NCBI RefSeq assembly: GCF_050003625.1
Contig: NC_134397.1
Coordinates: forward strand, 278,622,070-278,686,069
Reading direction: 5' to 3'
Length of the DNA stretch: 64,000 nucleotides
DNA from: Haematobia irritans
Taxonomy: Eukaryota; Arthropoda; Insecta; Diptera; Muscidae
This document shows positions 52,301 to 62,824 of this stretch, piece after piece. Both the position numbers and the translations under genes were made by a program. The notes below the pieces were generated by a model that had not been told where the DNA came from, made no database searches, and saw only the letters and a program-made list of their open reading frames with translations. Position 1 is the first letter of the stretch, and each line of letters begins with the position of its first letter.

Positions 52301-54025
52301 GGTATGCCCAGTGTGGATCCAATCACTGTGATCATCCACACCATGAAGTACGAATAGAATGAGATCCAGATCATGGAGATAAGGAATGTGAATGGATACC
52401 AATTGCGATACTGTTCGGTTCGACAGTCGGGCATTGTTTTCTGGCACATGAAGTGAATGGGGTAGACAACATACCAGGAAACCAGTGCTGGCAGACCACC
52501 CTCCGTTGGTCGTTCCAGGGGATTGGGGCGAGCCTCCTTGGTTTTGTCACTGGACTTGTAATAATCAGCAGCACCCCCTGCCGGTGCTTGTGGTTTGCCC
52601 ACCACTGGCTTATTCGCCGCTGCATCCGCTGAAGCACTTTGTGTTACCACAGACTCGGGCTGATCGGGATTATATCCCATGTTCTCTTGGCCTTGGCCGC
52701 CACTGAATTGACTCATGCCCCAATCATCAACAGGCGGTTGGGTGGCTCTAGCACTGGCTCCCACCGGATTGCTAGAAGCCTCATCGCCCCACGCAGAGTT
52801 GGGGTCCCAGCTTGCATTTGGATCGGTGTAATTTTGATAGTCAGGTTGCTGCTGTGTTCCTGATGTCGTAGAGGCGGCGTTAGGCTCTTGTGACAAATTA
52901 GTCTGCTGTTGACTGCCTTCTGTGTAAGTGGTGTCGGGTACATTTTTGTAAGTTACTAACGACGATTGTTCTTCTTTGGTTGGAAGCTTGAAAGGAAGAT
53001 TGAGAGACATAGCCCATCGCTCCAGTGGCGTATTAAAATGCAGGGCGACACAATACACGACGTAACACAGTAACATGACAACGGATTCAAACTGTAAGAA
53101 CAGAAGGGAAGAAGAATTTAGCCCGACTTCATTGTGGGATAAAACTCGGGAACACTTACGCAAGAAATGACATCATTGAAGATTATTATCAACATAACCA
53201 GAATGGACATGCAGTAGAAAAAGCAATCTCGTACCAAAGGCCACCAATTGAGCTGGCATACTGTTCCAGAGCACAAGGCACACACCGATATGACAAACAT
53301 TATGTTGAAGACAGCCGATCCAATAACTCCACTAATACCAATATCATCCTTGGCAAAGAATACACCAATGACCACAGTGGCTAATTCGGGTGCTGAACTG
53401 CCAGCAGCCATGAAAGTAGCACCAGCCACATCAGGGGACAATTTCAATTCTAAAAATAACAACAAAACATTCTTATGATAGGGATACAAATAGACACAAC
53501 CACAATGTACCTTCGCAAAGACGATCCAAACTGGCCACAAAATACTCATCGCAAACTATGGCCAGACCAAAGAAGGTGAAAACAGCAACCAGAATATGTA
53601 AAATTAAACCACCATGTCGTCTTCCCCATGGACCCATAAGAGTTGGAGGAAATTGTTCAATAGCTGGTGGTGTACAATTTTCACGCCTTGGGCGCCAGGT
53701 AGGGTGGGTATGTTTTGGAGCAGTATGGGTAGCTTCAGTTGTTGATAGAATGAACTACGAATGCAAAAATAAATCAGCATTAATGGCATTGATATTATTC
53801 CACAAAACTTACTTCTGTCTCCTCGCCTTCTACGCCAGTCTCATCCAATTGTTCTCCGGATTTTGCAGGCACTTCCTCATTTTGGCTTTCTTCGTTTGTG
53901 AGTGAAACTGCTTCATCAAGTTTGTTATCACCTTCTTTCGCCGAATAGACTGTAACGCAGTAGTATATCAGGAAGAGAATACCCATATTCCACATACGGG
54001 CTCTTCGACTTCTTCTGCTGATTAC
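40336..54025 (-). CDS. Nckx30C: K+-dependent Na+/Ca2+ exchanger (NCKX), 6 exons seen
   Basis: NCKX proteins in the plasma membrane extrude Ca2+ and K+ in exchange for Na+, notably in photoreceptors and neurons. Exons (minus) are 54025-53813, 53754-53511, 53449-53160, 53091-52086, 43584-43396 and 40346-40336. All junctions are GT/AG and the frame is open for 650 codons. The alpha-1 repeat (about residues 156-200) has GATFMAAGSSAPEL with the key Glu at 174. The alpha-2 repeat (about 515-568) has SVPDALSS (Asp 530) and GSNVFDILVCLGLPW (Asp 557), the aspartate that gives K+ dependence in NCKX2. A Gln/Pro/Ser-rich cytosolic loop spans about 275-450. Exon 1 contains MWNMGILFLIYYCVTVYSA, a plausible signal peptide from ATG 53995. 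The frame stays open back to an acceptor at 54025, so an upstream exon may exist. The final exon adds only three residues (SDY) before TGA. Confidence 0.93.
41157..41720 (+). repeat. 29-bp TTTCTATAGAAA minisatellite in the last NCKX intron
   Basis: Degenerate units such as 'atttccatagaaaattttgt' are repeated about 18 times, with a higher-order repeat of about 180 bp ('ttctatggaaacctaaaaat' occurs twice). Same family as the foldback loop (16320-17295). Confidence 0.8.
42229..43335 (-). repeat. Hairpin-headed dispersed repeat in the last NCKX intron
   Basis: On the minus strand it starts with 'aacaagtaaggaaagtct' and the hairpin head at 43299-43316, and ends near 'cagggtataa'. Inner blocks ('agatttagatatagctccca', 'ttgaaattttgcac.aggag') repeat about every 170 bp. 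Frames of 64-77 codons are repeat translations. Confidence 0.7.
43585..44299. other. NCKX intron 4, 5' part, no gene seen
   Basis: AT-rich intronic sequence with a short GT run ('gagtgtgggtgtgtgtgttt' near 43700). No coding, RNA or repeat assignment. Confidence 0.35.
44596..44671 (-). repeat. tRNA-like SINE head
   Basis: The reverse complement contains 'tggaacaatggttgctacg' and 'gggtcgtgggttcgatccc', which resemble pol III A and B boxes. A near-identical copy lies at 45137-45215. No proper acceptor stem is visible, so these are tRNA-derived and not tRNA genes. Confidence 0.6.
45330..45403 (+). repeat. Second type of tRNA-like SINE head
   Basis: It contains 'tagctcagtggttagtgtg' (A-box-like) and 'cgcggttcgattctccgtcc' (B-box-like). 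It recurs, less its first part, at 45718-45772. The ends do not pair as an acceptor stem, so it is a SINE promoter. Confidence 0.6.
45785..47088 (+). repeat. Hairpin-headed dispersed repeat with about 170-bp internal units
   Basis: It starts 'aacaagtaagtaaagtctaa' with hairpin agtcgggcggtgccgact (45804-45821), then 'attatacccttcacc'. It ends 'ggtgaagggtataaa', which inverts the 'tatacccttcacc' near the start. In between are tandem units with 'atatatatgggagctatatc' and 'gcaaatcacggcaaaac'. It is inserted in a tRNA-headed repeat. Translations of 70-88 codons are artefacts. Confidence 0.7.
47568..47835 (-). repeat. 'catatatgtttata' family element, inverted
   Basis: It begins 'cgtacacggacgg' and runs through the family's 'gcaagcatataatgttcata' block to the 'aaagagagaccgagc' block. 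Same family as 3110-3625. Confidence 0.6.
48388..49070 (-). repeat. 29-bp TTTCTATAGAAA minisatellite array
   Basis: About 23 units of 'attttctatagaaataaaat' plus 'tttgacaaa' in inverted orientation relative to 16320-17295. A block of about 180 bp is itself duplicated, ending twice in 'aataaagttttggtagatta'. Confidence 0.85.
49180..50200 (+). repeat. 153-bp tandem array with an open frame (not a gene)
   Basis: Units carry 'ggaccgatatggaccaattt', 'ccaaatttcaaccggatcgg' and 'caaatctggggatcggttta'. Because the unit is 153 bp, a multiple of three, a frame stays open across units. It gives overlapping translations of 245 and 230 codons (GGQIWGSVYMGAIYNYGP repeats). There is no start context, domain or splice site to suggest a protein. 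Confidence 0.85.
50501..52085. other. NCKX intron 4, part next to exon 4
   Basis: No gene or clear repeat family, apart from a short 'ggtgaaacacaatatgtttg' remnant near 50560. The 88-codon frame at 51691-51957 on the minus strand has no recognisable feature. Confidence 0.3.
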
Positions 54026-54540
54026 CTGCAAATGCAAAATAATTTCAGGTCCTTTAAATATTTGCTTTATATGGGGCACATGTCTCAATAGGAATAAAAT
54101 TTGTTTGGAACATCAATTCTTTTAGAACATTATCTGTGTAGATATTCATTTAGAAATTTAGAGTAAACGTTTAAACAAAAACTAATAGTAAACGTTTATA
54201 TGTTGCGATAAAGGGAAAGAAATAGAAATGAAAACCGAGAGAGTCGACGGAAGATATCTACACAAAACAGCGAGAAAATCAAATGAGAGCAATTGGTGGT
54301 TGCTGTGAAACTGCTTGTGTGTAGTTTCAGAGAACTGTGTTTGTATGAGTGCATTCGTTTTGGCAGTGCGCTTGACATGTAGTGAGGCTTCCTCAAAAAC
54401 TTCATATGCTTAAGTCTAAATATTATTTAATTAGAATATTAAAATGTGTATACGGAAAAAAGAGCGACAAAGAGAAACGATCTTTGGAAAAATGAGTATG
54501 TGTTCTGCTTGAGAGCAGCATTTTGTGTATGCACACAAAC
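54026..54540. other. Sequence upstream of the first visible NCKX exon
   Basis: The minus strand just upstream has a polypyrimidine/CAG acceptor context ('tttgcatttgcag'), so this is probably intron. No further exon was identified. Confidence 0.35.
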
Positions 54541-54825
54541 AATTTTTTTCTGATTCAATCACGAAATTAATTATACAATTAATTTTTTAATTGAAATATC
54601 TTTAATCACGGAAATGATAGTATCAATCACAGTTTTAATTGGACATTATAAAATACTTGATTAGATCAAATTTCAATTAATTTTTTAAATTTAATTTAAA
54701 AAATTACTTGATTAGATCAAATTTCAATTAATTTTTTAATTAAAAATGTAACTATTTGCAATTAATTTCTGAATTGACTTAGTTGCTTTGCTTCAAATAA
54801 ATTTTTAATTAAAAATTAAAAAAAT
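54541..54825. repeat. AATTAATTTTTTAATTG palindromic repeat
   Basis: Same family as 6772-6975, with an internal near-duplicate block ('ttgattagatcaaatttcaa' occurs twice). It abuts the 3' side of the mariner pseudogene. Confidence 0.5.
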
Positions 54826-56043
54826 GTCCATCATTTTTATTATTCAACATAGTTCCCTTCAAGAGCGATACAACGATTATAACGACCTTCCAATTTTTTG
54901 ATACTATTTTGGTAGTACTCCTTCGGGTTTGCCTCAAAATAGGCCTCAGTTTCGGCGATCATCTCTTCATTGCAGCCAAAAATTTTCCCTGCGAGCATCC
55001 TTTTGAGGTCTGAGAACAAGAAAATGTCGCTGGGGGCCAGATCTGGAGAATACGGTGAGTGGGAAGCAATTCGAAGCCCAATTTATGAATTTTTGCCATC
55101 GTTCTCAATGACTTGTTGCACGGTGCGTTGTCTTGGTGGAACAACACTTTTTTCTTCTTCATATGGGCCCGTTTTGCCGCGATTTCGACCTTCAAATGCT
55201 ACAATAACGACATATAATAGTCACTGTTGATAGTTTTCCCCTTCTCAAGATAATCGATAAAAATTATTCCATGCGCATCCCAAAAACAGAGGCCATTACT
55301 TTGCCAGCGGACTTTTGAGTCTTTCCACGCTTCGGAGACGGTTCACCGGTCGCTGTCCACTCAGCCGAATGTCGATTGGACTCAGGAGTGTAGTGATGGA
55401 GCCATGTTTCATCCATTGACACATATCGACGGAAAAACTCGAGTGTATTACGAGTTAACAGCTGCAAACACCGCACAGAATCATCAACACGTTGTTGTTT
55501 TTGGTCAAATGTGAGCTCGCGCGGCACCCATTTTGCACAGAGCTTCCGCATATCCAAATATTGATGAATGATATGAACAATCTTTTAGTCCTCTACTATC
55601 TCGATCAACTTCATTTTACGGTCATTCAAAATCATTTTGTGGATTTTTTTGATGTTTTCGTCGGTAACCACCTCTTTCGGGCGTCACTGCGTTCACCGTC
55701 CTCCGTGCTCATTTCACCACGCTTGAATTTTGTATACCAATCAATTATTGTTGATTTCCCTGGGCAGAGTCCGGAAACTCATTATTAAGCCAAGTTTTTG
55801 CTTCCACCGTAGTTTTTCCCTTCAGAAAACAGTATTTTATCAAAACACGAAATTCCTTTTTTTCATTTTTTTCACAATAACAAAAGTTGCTTCACAAAAG
55901 ACGCTCTATCTCACAAACTAATTGACTTACAGACGTCAAATTTTGACACGAATCATTTGAAGGTTGGTACTATATAAAAATAATATGCATTTAATACTAG
56001 CGACGCCATATATGTGTCAGACCGGGGACTTATCAGCCAACCT
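54826..56043 (-). mobile_element. Decayed mariner element
   Basis: On the minus strand the 5' end is ACAGGTTGGCTGATAAGTCC, reading from 56043, a known mariner-type terminus. The matching 3' terminus is not seen near 54826, so the 3' end is lost or buried in the adjoining repeat. It carries a transposase pseudogene. Confidence 0.8.
54853..55890 (-). pseudogene. Mariner transposase, frameshifted
   Basis: The minus strand reads in fragments across frames: KEFRVLIKYCFLKGKTTVEA and WLNNEFPDSA (N-terminal helix-turn-helix region), KLCAKWVPRELTFDQKQQRV with VSMDETWLHHYTPES (first catalytic Asp), VLFHQDNAPCNKS (second Asp; the usual His after Cys is Asn), then a shifted frame over the third-Asp region, and finally EAYFEANPKEYYQNSIKKLE with RYNRCIALEGNYVE before TAA. 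Several frameshifts make it inactive. The order and motifs are those of the DD34D mariner family. Confidence 0.85.
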
Positions 56044-56694
56044 GTTATACTGAGCACTTATTATATTCGTGTTAATTAGTTTCCTAAGGATGAATTTTAT
56101 TTATCAATTCACAGAGATGGATATGATTGATATGTGTACTCAAGCATTACCATATCTTAACCTATTAAATATGAATGTCTGTATAAAGGTATACTCGTGT
56201 CGTACAAAGACCCCAAAACAGGGGGTTAAAACCATTTCCTCTTAAATTGAACATTAAACAAAACATAAACGTATTTAGTTTTTCCATTTAAGTTTAAATC
56301 CCACACTTTTCTTTGGGGGATTCGTTTTTGTCTGTCCCATTGTTAGTGCGAACTATTGTCAGCTATCATCCTCTGAGGCATACGGTTAAGCATCATTGTG
56401 CGATGTTAGCTGACACGATGCAACCTCCTCCCACGAAAGAAAATTCCTCACTAGTGAGTGAAAGCGAATCAAACAAATCGGAACGCTAGACATGAAGACG
56501 CCGACTAGGAGAAGAACATGATGATGATACGTTGGTTGCTTGGGTGCTGTAAGATGTTTAATTTTTGGATTATTGAAATGTTGAAATGAAAAGAGGTTTT
56601 CAACAGCATCAATGCCAAGCATACATGCAAACTTATAGATAGACTTAATGATATGCAAACTCACACCGACACACAAGTGCCTTCTAAATCGTAA
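56044..56694. other. Unique-looking sequence between mariner and the small gene
   Basis: No listed repeat family. A 96-codon minus-strand frame (56386-56676) has no ATG start context, splice partner or recognisable motif, and I do not call it. Confidence 0.3.
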
Positions 56695-57105
56695 ATGAAT
56701 GGCATGCCCTTTAACGCATTTTCCCAGCAGCAGTTTATTTGGGATAATGAAAGAAATCTATGCAATTCAATATTGACTCTACCAAAGGACGTGTTCCAAA
56801 TGATAATGATCCTCCATGAGTATTCCAGACACCCCATCTCCCCAATTAAATCTCTCTATGAATATCTACAAGCAATTATACACAAACAAATATTTAATGA
56901 TTTGATTACATTTACATATCCCTCTCAGAGATATCCTGAATGTTGGTTCTCCATGCGTTTGAAAATTCGTAAGCTATAGAACAATATATAATGGAATAAA
57001 AATATTTCGATTTTAGATTTAGATGAAAAACGAAAACACTGCTTGAATGAATTGAATCTTCATGTGAATAATTTTATGGAAAATTTGTACAATTTGTCAT
57101 CTTAA
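56695..57105 (+). CDS. Unrecognised small two-exon gene, 120 aa
   Basis: Exon 1 is 56695-56968 from an ATG with an in-frame TAA directly before it. Exon 2 is 57017-57105. The 48-nt intron begins GTAAGC and ends cgattttag. Splicing removes a TAG that would otherwise end the frame and joins phase 1 to phase 1, extending it by 29 codons to TAA. The protein begins MNGMPFNAFSQQQFIWDNER and ends NNFMENLYNLSS. It is hydrophilic with alternating helical stretches, four cysteines, no signal peptide and no membrane segment. I do not recognise the family. An alternative acceptor (ttttcccag, near 56727) would allow an upstream exon. The gene is antisense to NCKX and would be nested in it if NCKX has exons above 57 kb. 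The predicted intron is near the lower size limit for flies. Confidence 0.5.
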
Positions 57106-57228
57106 TTTCCATCTTTAGTCATGTGCGAGTTATAAATTAGAATCCTTGGAGCAGGGCAAGCTTTTTTAGTGTAGTATTGCTGCATTATTTGAATTTGACC
57201 ATTACAATTGTTACGTTGAGTTTAATAC

Positions 57229-57604
57229 CCCAGCAAAAAAAGCGTCGCCAAACAAGTAATGAAAATGTTCTTTTTGGATCCGGAAGTGGTGCCAAATTGA
57301 CGAAGAAGCGATGAATTTAACATGGGCTTGTCATAGGACGGAAGTCCTCCATTTCAACAGCCGGTGCACTGAATTTGCCTTGCTTCTTTAGGTGTGATCC
57401 TAATTCAATGTTTTGGATGTAAATAAAAAAAATTCTGTGGTATTTTGTGAAATAAATAATTTTTATAATTTTTAATGGATTATAACGCCTGTCTGAAACG
57501 TTCCTTCCTGTGTAGTTAAAATAAAGAATATCATTGGGAGTACATCTTCTGGAAGTACTTTTAAAGCTGTGCCTTTGGAAGAACTTCCAAATTTTTTTGC
57601 TGGG
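57229..57604. mobile_element. MITE with CCCAGCAAAAAAA inverted ends
   Basis: The 376-bp element has cccagcaaaaaaa on the left and tttttttgctggg on the right. The interior has 'ttctttttggatccggaagt' and 'ggaagaacttccaaa', itself a palindrome. Truncated relatives are at 3850-4382, 22650-22840 and 57640-57720. It is non-coding and no target duplication is clear. Confidence 0.7.
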
Positions 57605-58244
57605 AAGTAAAGCTCTTTTATTATTTTGTTTTTAGTCTGATTAACTTCATTGTGAGGACATTTGTGGAAGTGATTTTAAAGTTGTGCCTATAGAACAACT
57701 CCCAAATGTGTTTGCTGGAAAAAAGTGTGAAACTACTTTTAGTTGCTTTATTAAAAATTAATTGAGTAATTATGTTGAAGTCTGAATTTTTTTATTCATT
57801 TTTATAAAATAAAACATTAATTGAACCTATAACATCAGTTTATTAATACCCCCAGGAAAATTGTCTTATTCATAACACTATAATAAAGTAATCAGTGATA
57901 GGCCAATAAATTAGGAAATATATCATTACATGTACTAAGGTGCACTACAACAAATGACGAAGTCAATGTAAATAACATCATTTGAAGAAGCCGCAAGTAG
58001 CGTCATTAAAAGAATTATTGACTTTGTATATGCACTGGAGAAAATATTATAAATATGAAAGATTATGCAACCTCAATTATAGGACACGACATTTACTCAA
58101 TACCAAGGACATTTTTTGTAAATAAAAATTATAGAAAATTTCATAATCTTTGCTCTAAAGAGATTTTTCTTTAAATTCAGGACATGAAATTATGAAATTC
58201 GCATTGAAGTCTTGAATTAAAAAAAATGTAGGCTATGGCAAATA
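57605..58244. other. Sequence with a partial MITE, otherwise unassigned
   Basis: 57640-57720 repeats the right part of the preceding MITE ('gttgtgcctatagaacaact'). The remainder is AT-rich, with no gene seen. Confidence 0.35.
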
Positions 58245-58310
58245 AAAACAAGTATATACGACCGTGAGTTCGGCCAGGCCGAATCTTATGTACCCTCCAC
58301 CATGGCTAGC
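58245..58310 (+). repeat. Head fragment of the hairpin-headed repeat
   Basis: It has 'aacaagtatatacgaccgtg', the perfect hairpin ttcggccaggccgaa (58269-58283) and 'taccctccaccatggc', matching the start of 48150-50500. The rest of the element is absent or unrecognisable. Confidence 0.7.
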
Positions 58311-58848
58311 TGTAATCCAAAATCACCCAAAATCACCCAAATTTGAACGGCATAAAACATTATAGATCTCGAACAATGCTTGAATACTTTTAGTTTATTC
58401 GCCTTAGATATCTTTGGGTGGTTCAAGTATTTTGACTATGTAGAAGTTATTGCCATCTTTGATTCACATAACTTATTGTTAATATGTTTATTAAATGATA
58501 AATTGTAAGTAATGTCTGTAATGATCCACGATCTCAATACTAGTATCTCCATATCAATTTAAGTTAGGCCTACCTAAAAACTAAAATTGTCGATTTGATC
58601 AAATTAATTTTCAAGTTCCACTTCAAACAATATTCCCGAAGAGCATCAATCATATCCTGCAGACATGGCCTGAAAGTATATCCGGGATATCATGTATATA
58701 TAGATAAAATAAAATTGGGCTCCTCGTTCCTGAGGAATGTACTTTTTCTTTGGATGTACGCTAATAATATCATTTATTGTATTTGTCATGTTTATTTATT
58801 TTATTTTATTAATACATTTATTATAATTACAAATTATAAAAAATAACT

Positions 58849-59125
58849 ACACGGACGAAAAATACTATTTTTCATTATATGTTTGGAACTCAAATTTTTT
58901 AACACAATATTTTTAAGTGCAAGCATATAATGTTCATAAACTAGCATAACATGTTTGGGACATATATGTTAATATGTTAGAACATATTATGTTTAGGACA
59001 TGAAATGTTTGTAAATATAATATGCTTAAATGCAAACACATATTAATTTGGAAATAGCCTATAAACATATATATGTGTTTAGAAAGAGAGACCTATGTTA
59101 CAGAAGCGATTTTTTTTTTGTGGGT
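58849..59125 (-). repeat. 'catatatgtttata' family element, inverted
   Basis: It runs from 'acacggacgaaaaatactat' to 'cagaagcgatttttttttgt', the full inverted extent of the shorter form of the family. Confidence 0.65.
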
Positions 59126-60012
59126 TTAGCAGCTAAGACAATCGGCTTCATATTTTTTCGCAAAATTTCAAAACTAAAACCCACTGTGCTGCACTGCAAA
59201 TTTTTCCATTATAATAACGACTGAATACATTGTCATACGATTTACTGTCGTCCATCAAGCATTCACAGAGATGTACTTCAAAACTTGCCGGTTAATAAGC
59301 ATGAAATGGAAATTGAAGGTAACAACACCTTAAAAGAGAAACAACCAGGGGGCCACACAAATGAAATTCGATCCCCATAACCCAGTTAGTTTAACCCTAT
59401 AGCTAGACCAGTACATCCACACTGTTTTACAGCACTTAGTAGTAGCTGCTGCTACAAGTCGGAGTCAACAAACTTAAAACCGCATTTTCCACATTCGCTT
59501 CAGACCAAAATACAATAACAACAATGGATCTAAACCAGATTAAATATGAGCAAGAACATCGATATAAAGAAAATGACAGCAAGTGAACAAAACAAAAATC
59601 ACAACAATTGGCAGACAAATGCAAGGATGACATCATAGAATTGACATCAACGACAACAATTGTTACAGACGAGAAACAAAAGGAATCTATTCAGGAAAAA
59701 ATATAACAACATCGTCTATCAGCCTACCAACCAAACATTCACACCAGAAACAATTACAGCAAATAAAAGATTTCTCTGCTTTTAGCGGCATCATAAGTGA
59801 CGAAGACAACAAACAAACAGCATATAATAGAGCCAATAGATGGGAACGGGGTACATTCCTACAAGAGAACTCTAACGTCTATCTGTCAAGAAGATTTTAT
59901 CCCTGTTACTACTGAATATGCATTATGCTTTGTGTAGAAGTTCGAAATGCCAACGATAACGATGTTATCATCTTTCTCCCAGTTATTAACACACCTACAC
60001 ATATGTATCCAC
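59126..60012. other. Moderate-GC sequence with no supported gene
   Basis: The stretch 59260-59950 is less AT-rich and lacks the common repeats. Only short frames are present, such as a 19-codon one starting MDLNQIKYEQEH near 59525. It may be a decayed element. Confidence 0.3.
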
Positions 60013-60020
60013 CGTTATTC

Positions 60021-60864
60021 CAGTGTTGCCAGGTTGGGGGTTTTCCCCCCAAATTTAGGGTTTTTTTACACGTTTAGGGGGGCTTTTAGGGGTAACATTT
60101 ATTTGGGGGTAAAAAATTATTTTAGACCCTATAGAGTGGAACAATTCTCAACAAAATTTAAAACAATTCTGGCATAAATTTTGAAAAAAAAATGAGGGAA
60201 GTCAACCCATGTTCTTAAATACAAGCAAGTATGTTAAGCAATGACATTCTGTTTTAAACGCATCTGTTGAAGGGACATTTTTAATATTTGATACAATTAA
60301 AAATAAATTAAGATAATGGTATTGTAACATTAAATTATTGGTCTCATAATTTCACGCCTACAATTTTAGCGAATAATGTATATATTTACTGAACTTTAAT
60401 TTTTGTTTAGTTTTTATTTCTATTAATTATATTTTATAAGCCGTTGTTTAAATTAATTTTATTTGAAAGATTTATACATTGAATTATATTGTTTTGTCTG
60501 CTCTTTATATTGATATACATTTTATTATTATACCCATAGAAAAATTACTTTCCTCAGGAACGAAATTTTAGACAAATAAACCCGAATTTGTGGATAGTGG
60601 TATAATGACGTTATCTACTGATTTTTATTTACTTCAAAAGAAATTTTGTTCTTCAGAAAAGAAAAATCTTTCAGTATATATATTTGTGTTAAATTTAATT
60701 TGCAAAGTGTATCACTGCAGGATTTTTTAACAAAATTTGGGACACCTTTTGGCTTATTAACATTCTTAAATTTTTTTGGGGGTTTTTGAAAAAAGTCTAG
60801 ATCAATTTAGGGGTTTTTTTCTTAAGATTTGGGGGGAAGAATCCAAAATCACCTGGCAATACTG
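60021..60864. mobile_element. hAT-type non-autonomous element
   Basis: The 844-bp element has inverted ends CAGTGTTGCCAGGT and ACCTGGCAATACTG. It is flanked by exact 8-bp copies of CGTTATTC (60013-60020 and 60865-60872). The subterminal 'ttttccccccaaatttaggg' and 'aagatttggggggaagaatc' are also inverted to each other. Eight-bp duplication and CAGTGTTGCCA-type ends indicate hAT. No transposase frame is present. Confidence 0.88.
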
Positions 60865-60872
60865 CGTTATTC

Positions 60873-62110
60873 ACCTCACTGAGTTTTCTCTCTGGCCACA
60901 AGAAGAGAACAGCAAACCTCACGATAGGGAATAAACGTAATTACTTACTTCGAGGTGGTGAGTGTATATGCTTTGATAAGACGAGGAAATAGAGTTAGGG
61001 ACAATAATGTAAGTCAAGCAAATCTGAAAATTGTATGCATATGAGCCATATAGTTACTTTAAAGATCACTTATATGAAGACAAGTAAGTTCGTATTTTAG
61101 TGTTATATCTGTAGTGATGAGAATAAATGAAGATACTTGTACTCAACTTTTTGAGATTTCAACAATTTACGAAATTGCAAAATGAACTAAAAGTAAAGAA
61201 ACAAAATCATTGGCGCCAAATCATGACAATTTTAAGCACACATTAGTTCATTCTTATTGTTATCGTACTAAAATTTTCCTATGCTCATATTGAATTTATG
61301 TGTACCGTCATTGTACCTAAGATTATTTCATAAATTATTTTTGAGACATATTGTAAACAAAATTCGACAAAAAGTAATAACATTTTACAACAAAAAATAT
61401 TTTTTGCAATAAAAATAAGTTAAATATAAGACAAGTTCAACTGTTGACTTTTTTCTATATAACAAAATAGAATAAAAGGCGACACTACCGGTAAATTGAT
61501 TGTTTCTGTTTAAACACCTTGAAATGAACCGGATTTATCTGCTATACAGGCATCATCATCTCTGTTGTTGCATTATCCTAATTCAAGAGTATTCAAATCA
61601 TATATTGTATGTGTGTATGGAAACCATTTGACACACACACATCTTCACTAACATTCACAGCAATCATTGCATTTCCCTTTAAGACTCGTACATCCTTACA
61701 TTGATCCACTCTGGCACTAACACAGCCAGAGTACTCTTCGCTGTTATTAAAATGTTGCTTCGTGAGTGGGCCACTCGGTCATAGTGTAAATGACATTCAT
61801 TGTGGCGTGGTGAGGTGGCTTTGAACGGCAACAATGTCGTTTACTCTCGGACACTGAGTTTTCACGACCCCAACAGACAATTCATATGAGAATATCATGT
61901 CTATATTAAAGCAAAAGTGAGATAAGTCAGAATTGTAAAAAGTAAAGGTTATCTTAAAACTTTATTGCTTCCATTGTAAAACTTAAAAGACGACATAAAA
62001 GGGAACAACATGTTATGTTAAGAAATTTTTGACTAATTAAACTCCAGTACATTTTTGCTGATCTTATTGTTAAAAAAAATTATGAAAATGGAATTAAACA
62101 TAAGCGCCCA
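60873..62110. other. Non-coding sequence, partly unique
   Basis: 61590-61870 has balanced composition ('gagtgggccactcggtcata') and lacks repeats; the rest is AT-rich. No frame or RNA gene is supported. Confidence 0.3.
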
Positions 62111-62606
62111 CACTCAAAAAAAAAAAACAAACAGTGACCCCACAAGGAAGGAAAATGTTGGTTAATTTTAGAAAATTTAGCTTAATTTACAAAAAAAAAT
62201 TAACTAAATTGTATTACAAACGCACGCCGATTTCACAAAAATAAATATTTTTCGACATATTCAAGAAAATTTATTAGACGTTACTATTTGTTTTCACTTG
62301 TTTAAGATAATTTCGTGGTATGAAGGAAAAAAATGGAGTTTAAAATTGCAAAAATGTCTTTAGTGCAATACGAAGTTCAAGATGGGCGCATTATTTGTAA
62401 AATTTACAAATTTTAAGAAATTGTGAATTATTATGTGGGATACACGAATTTAGTAATTCATTTGTGTATAACTTTTCCCCCTTTTTTAGTTTTGTCAAAA
62501 ATTATTAAAGTCAAGAAAACGTTCTCAAAACATAATAATCCCATGAACTAAAATAGAGTTGGCGTTGAAATATAGGGTTCACTTTTTTTGAGTGCACATT
62601 TTAGTT
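62111..62606. mobile_element. MITE with CACTCAAAAAAA / TTTTTTTGAGTG ends
   Basis: This is the most complete copy of the 'gaacttcgtat' family, about 495 bp, with both inverted ends. Subterminal 'cagtgaccccacaaggaagg' is on one side and 'gggttcactttttttgagtg' on the other. Relatives lie at 21516-21985, 32150-32754 and 33359-33801. No target duplication was confirmed. Confidence 0.7.
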
Positions 62607-62824
62607 AATTTTAAGAACAGTAATTTTTACCAATCTACCTCTTTTCTGCGAAGCGAAATGTTCGACCAACACAGTTTTCTTTTTGTTGTTAAAATTATTT
62701 TTTTTTTCAGGCTAAACAAAGTGCTTTGGAGACGATAGGGGCAAAGGGTACCATAAACAAAGATTTATTTGTCCTTAAAAGAGACAACTTAACACTAAAA
62801 GAAAACTGTGTTGATATAAAATAA

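Noticed and set aside
53795..54088. NCKX exon 1 starting at 54088
   Set aside because: The frame opens with TTG there, and a good acceptor (tttgcatttgcag) ends at 54026. The part above 54025 is therefore likely intron.
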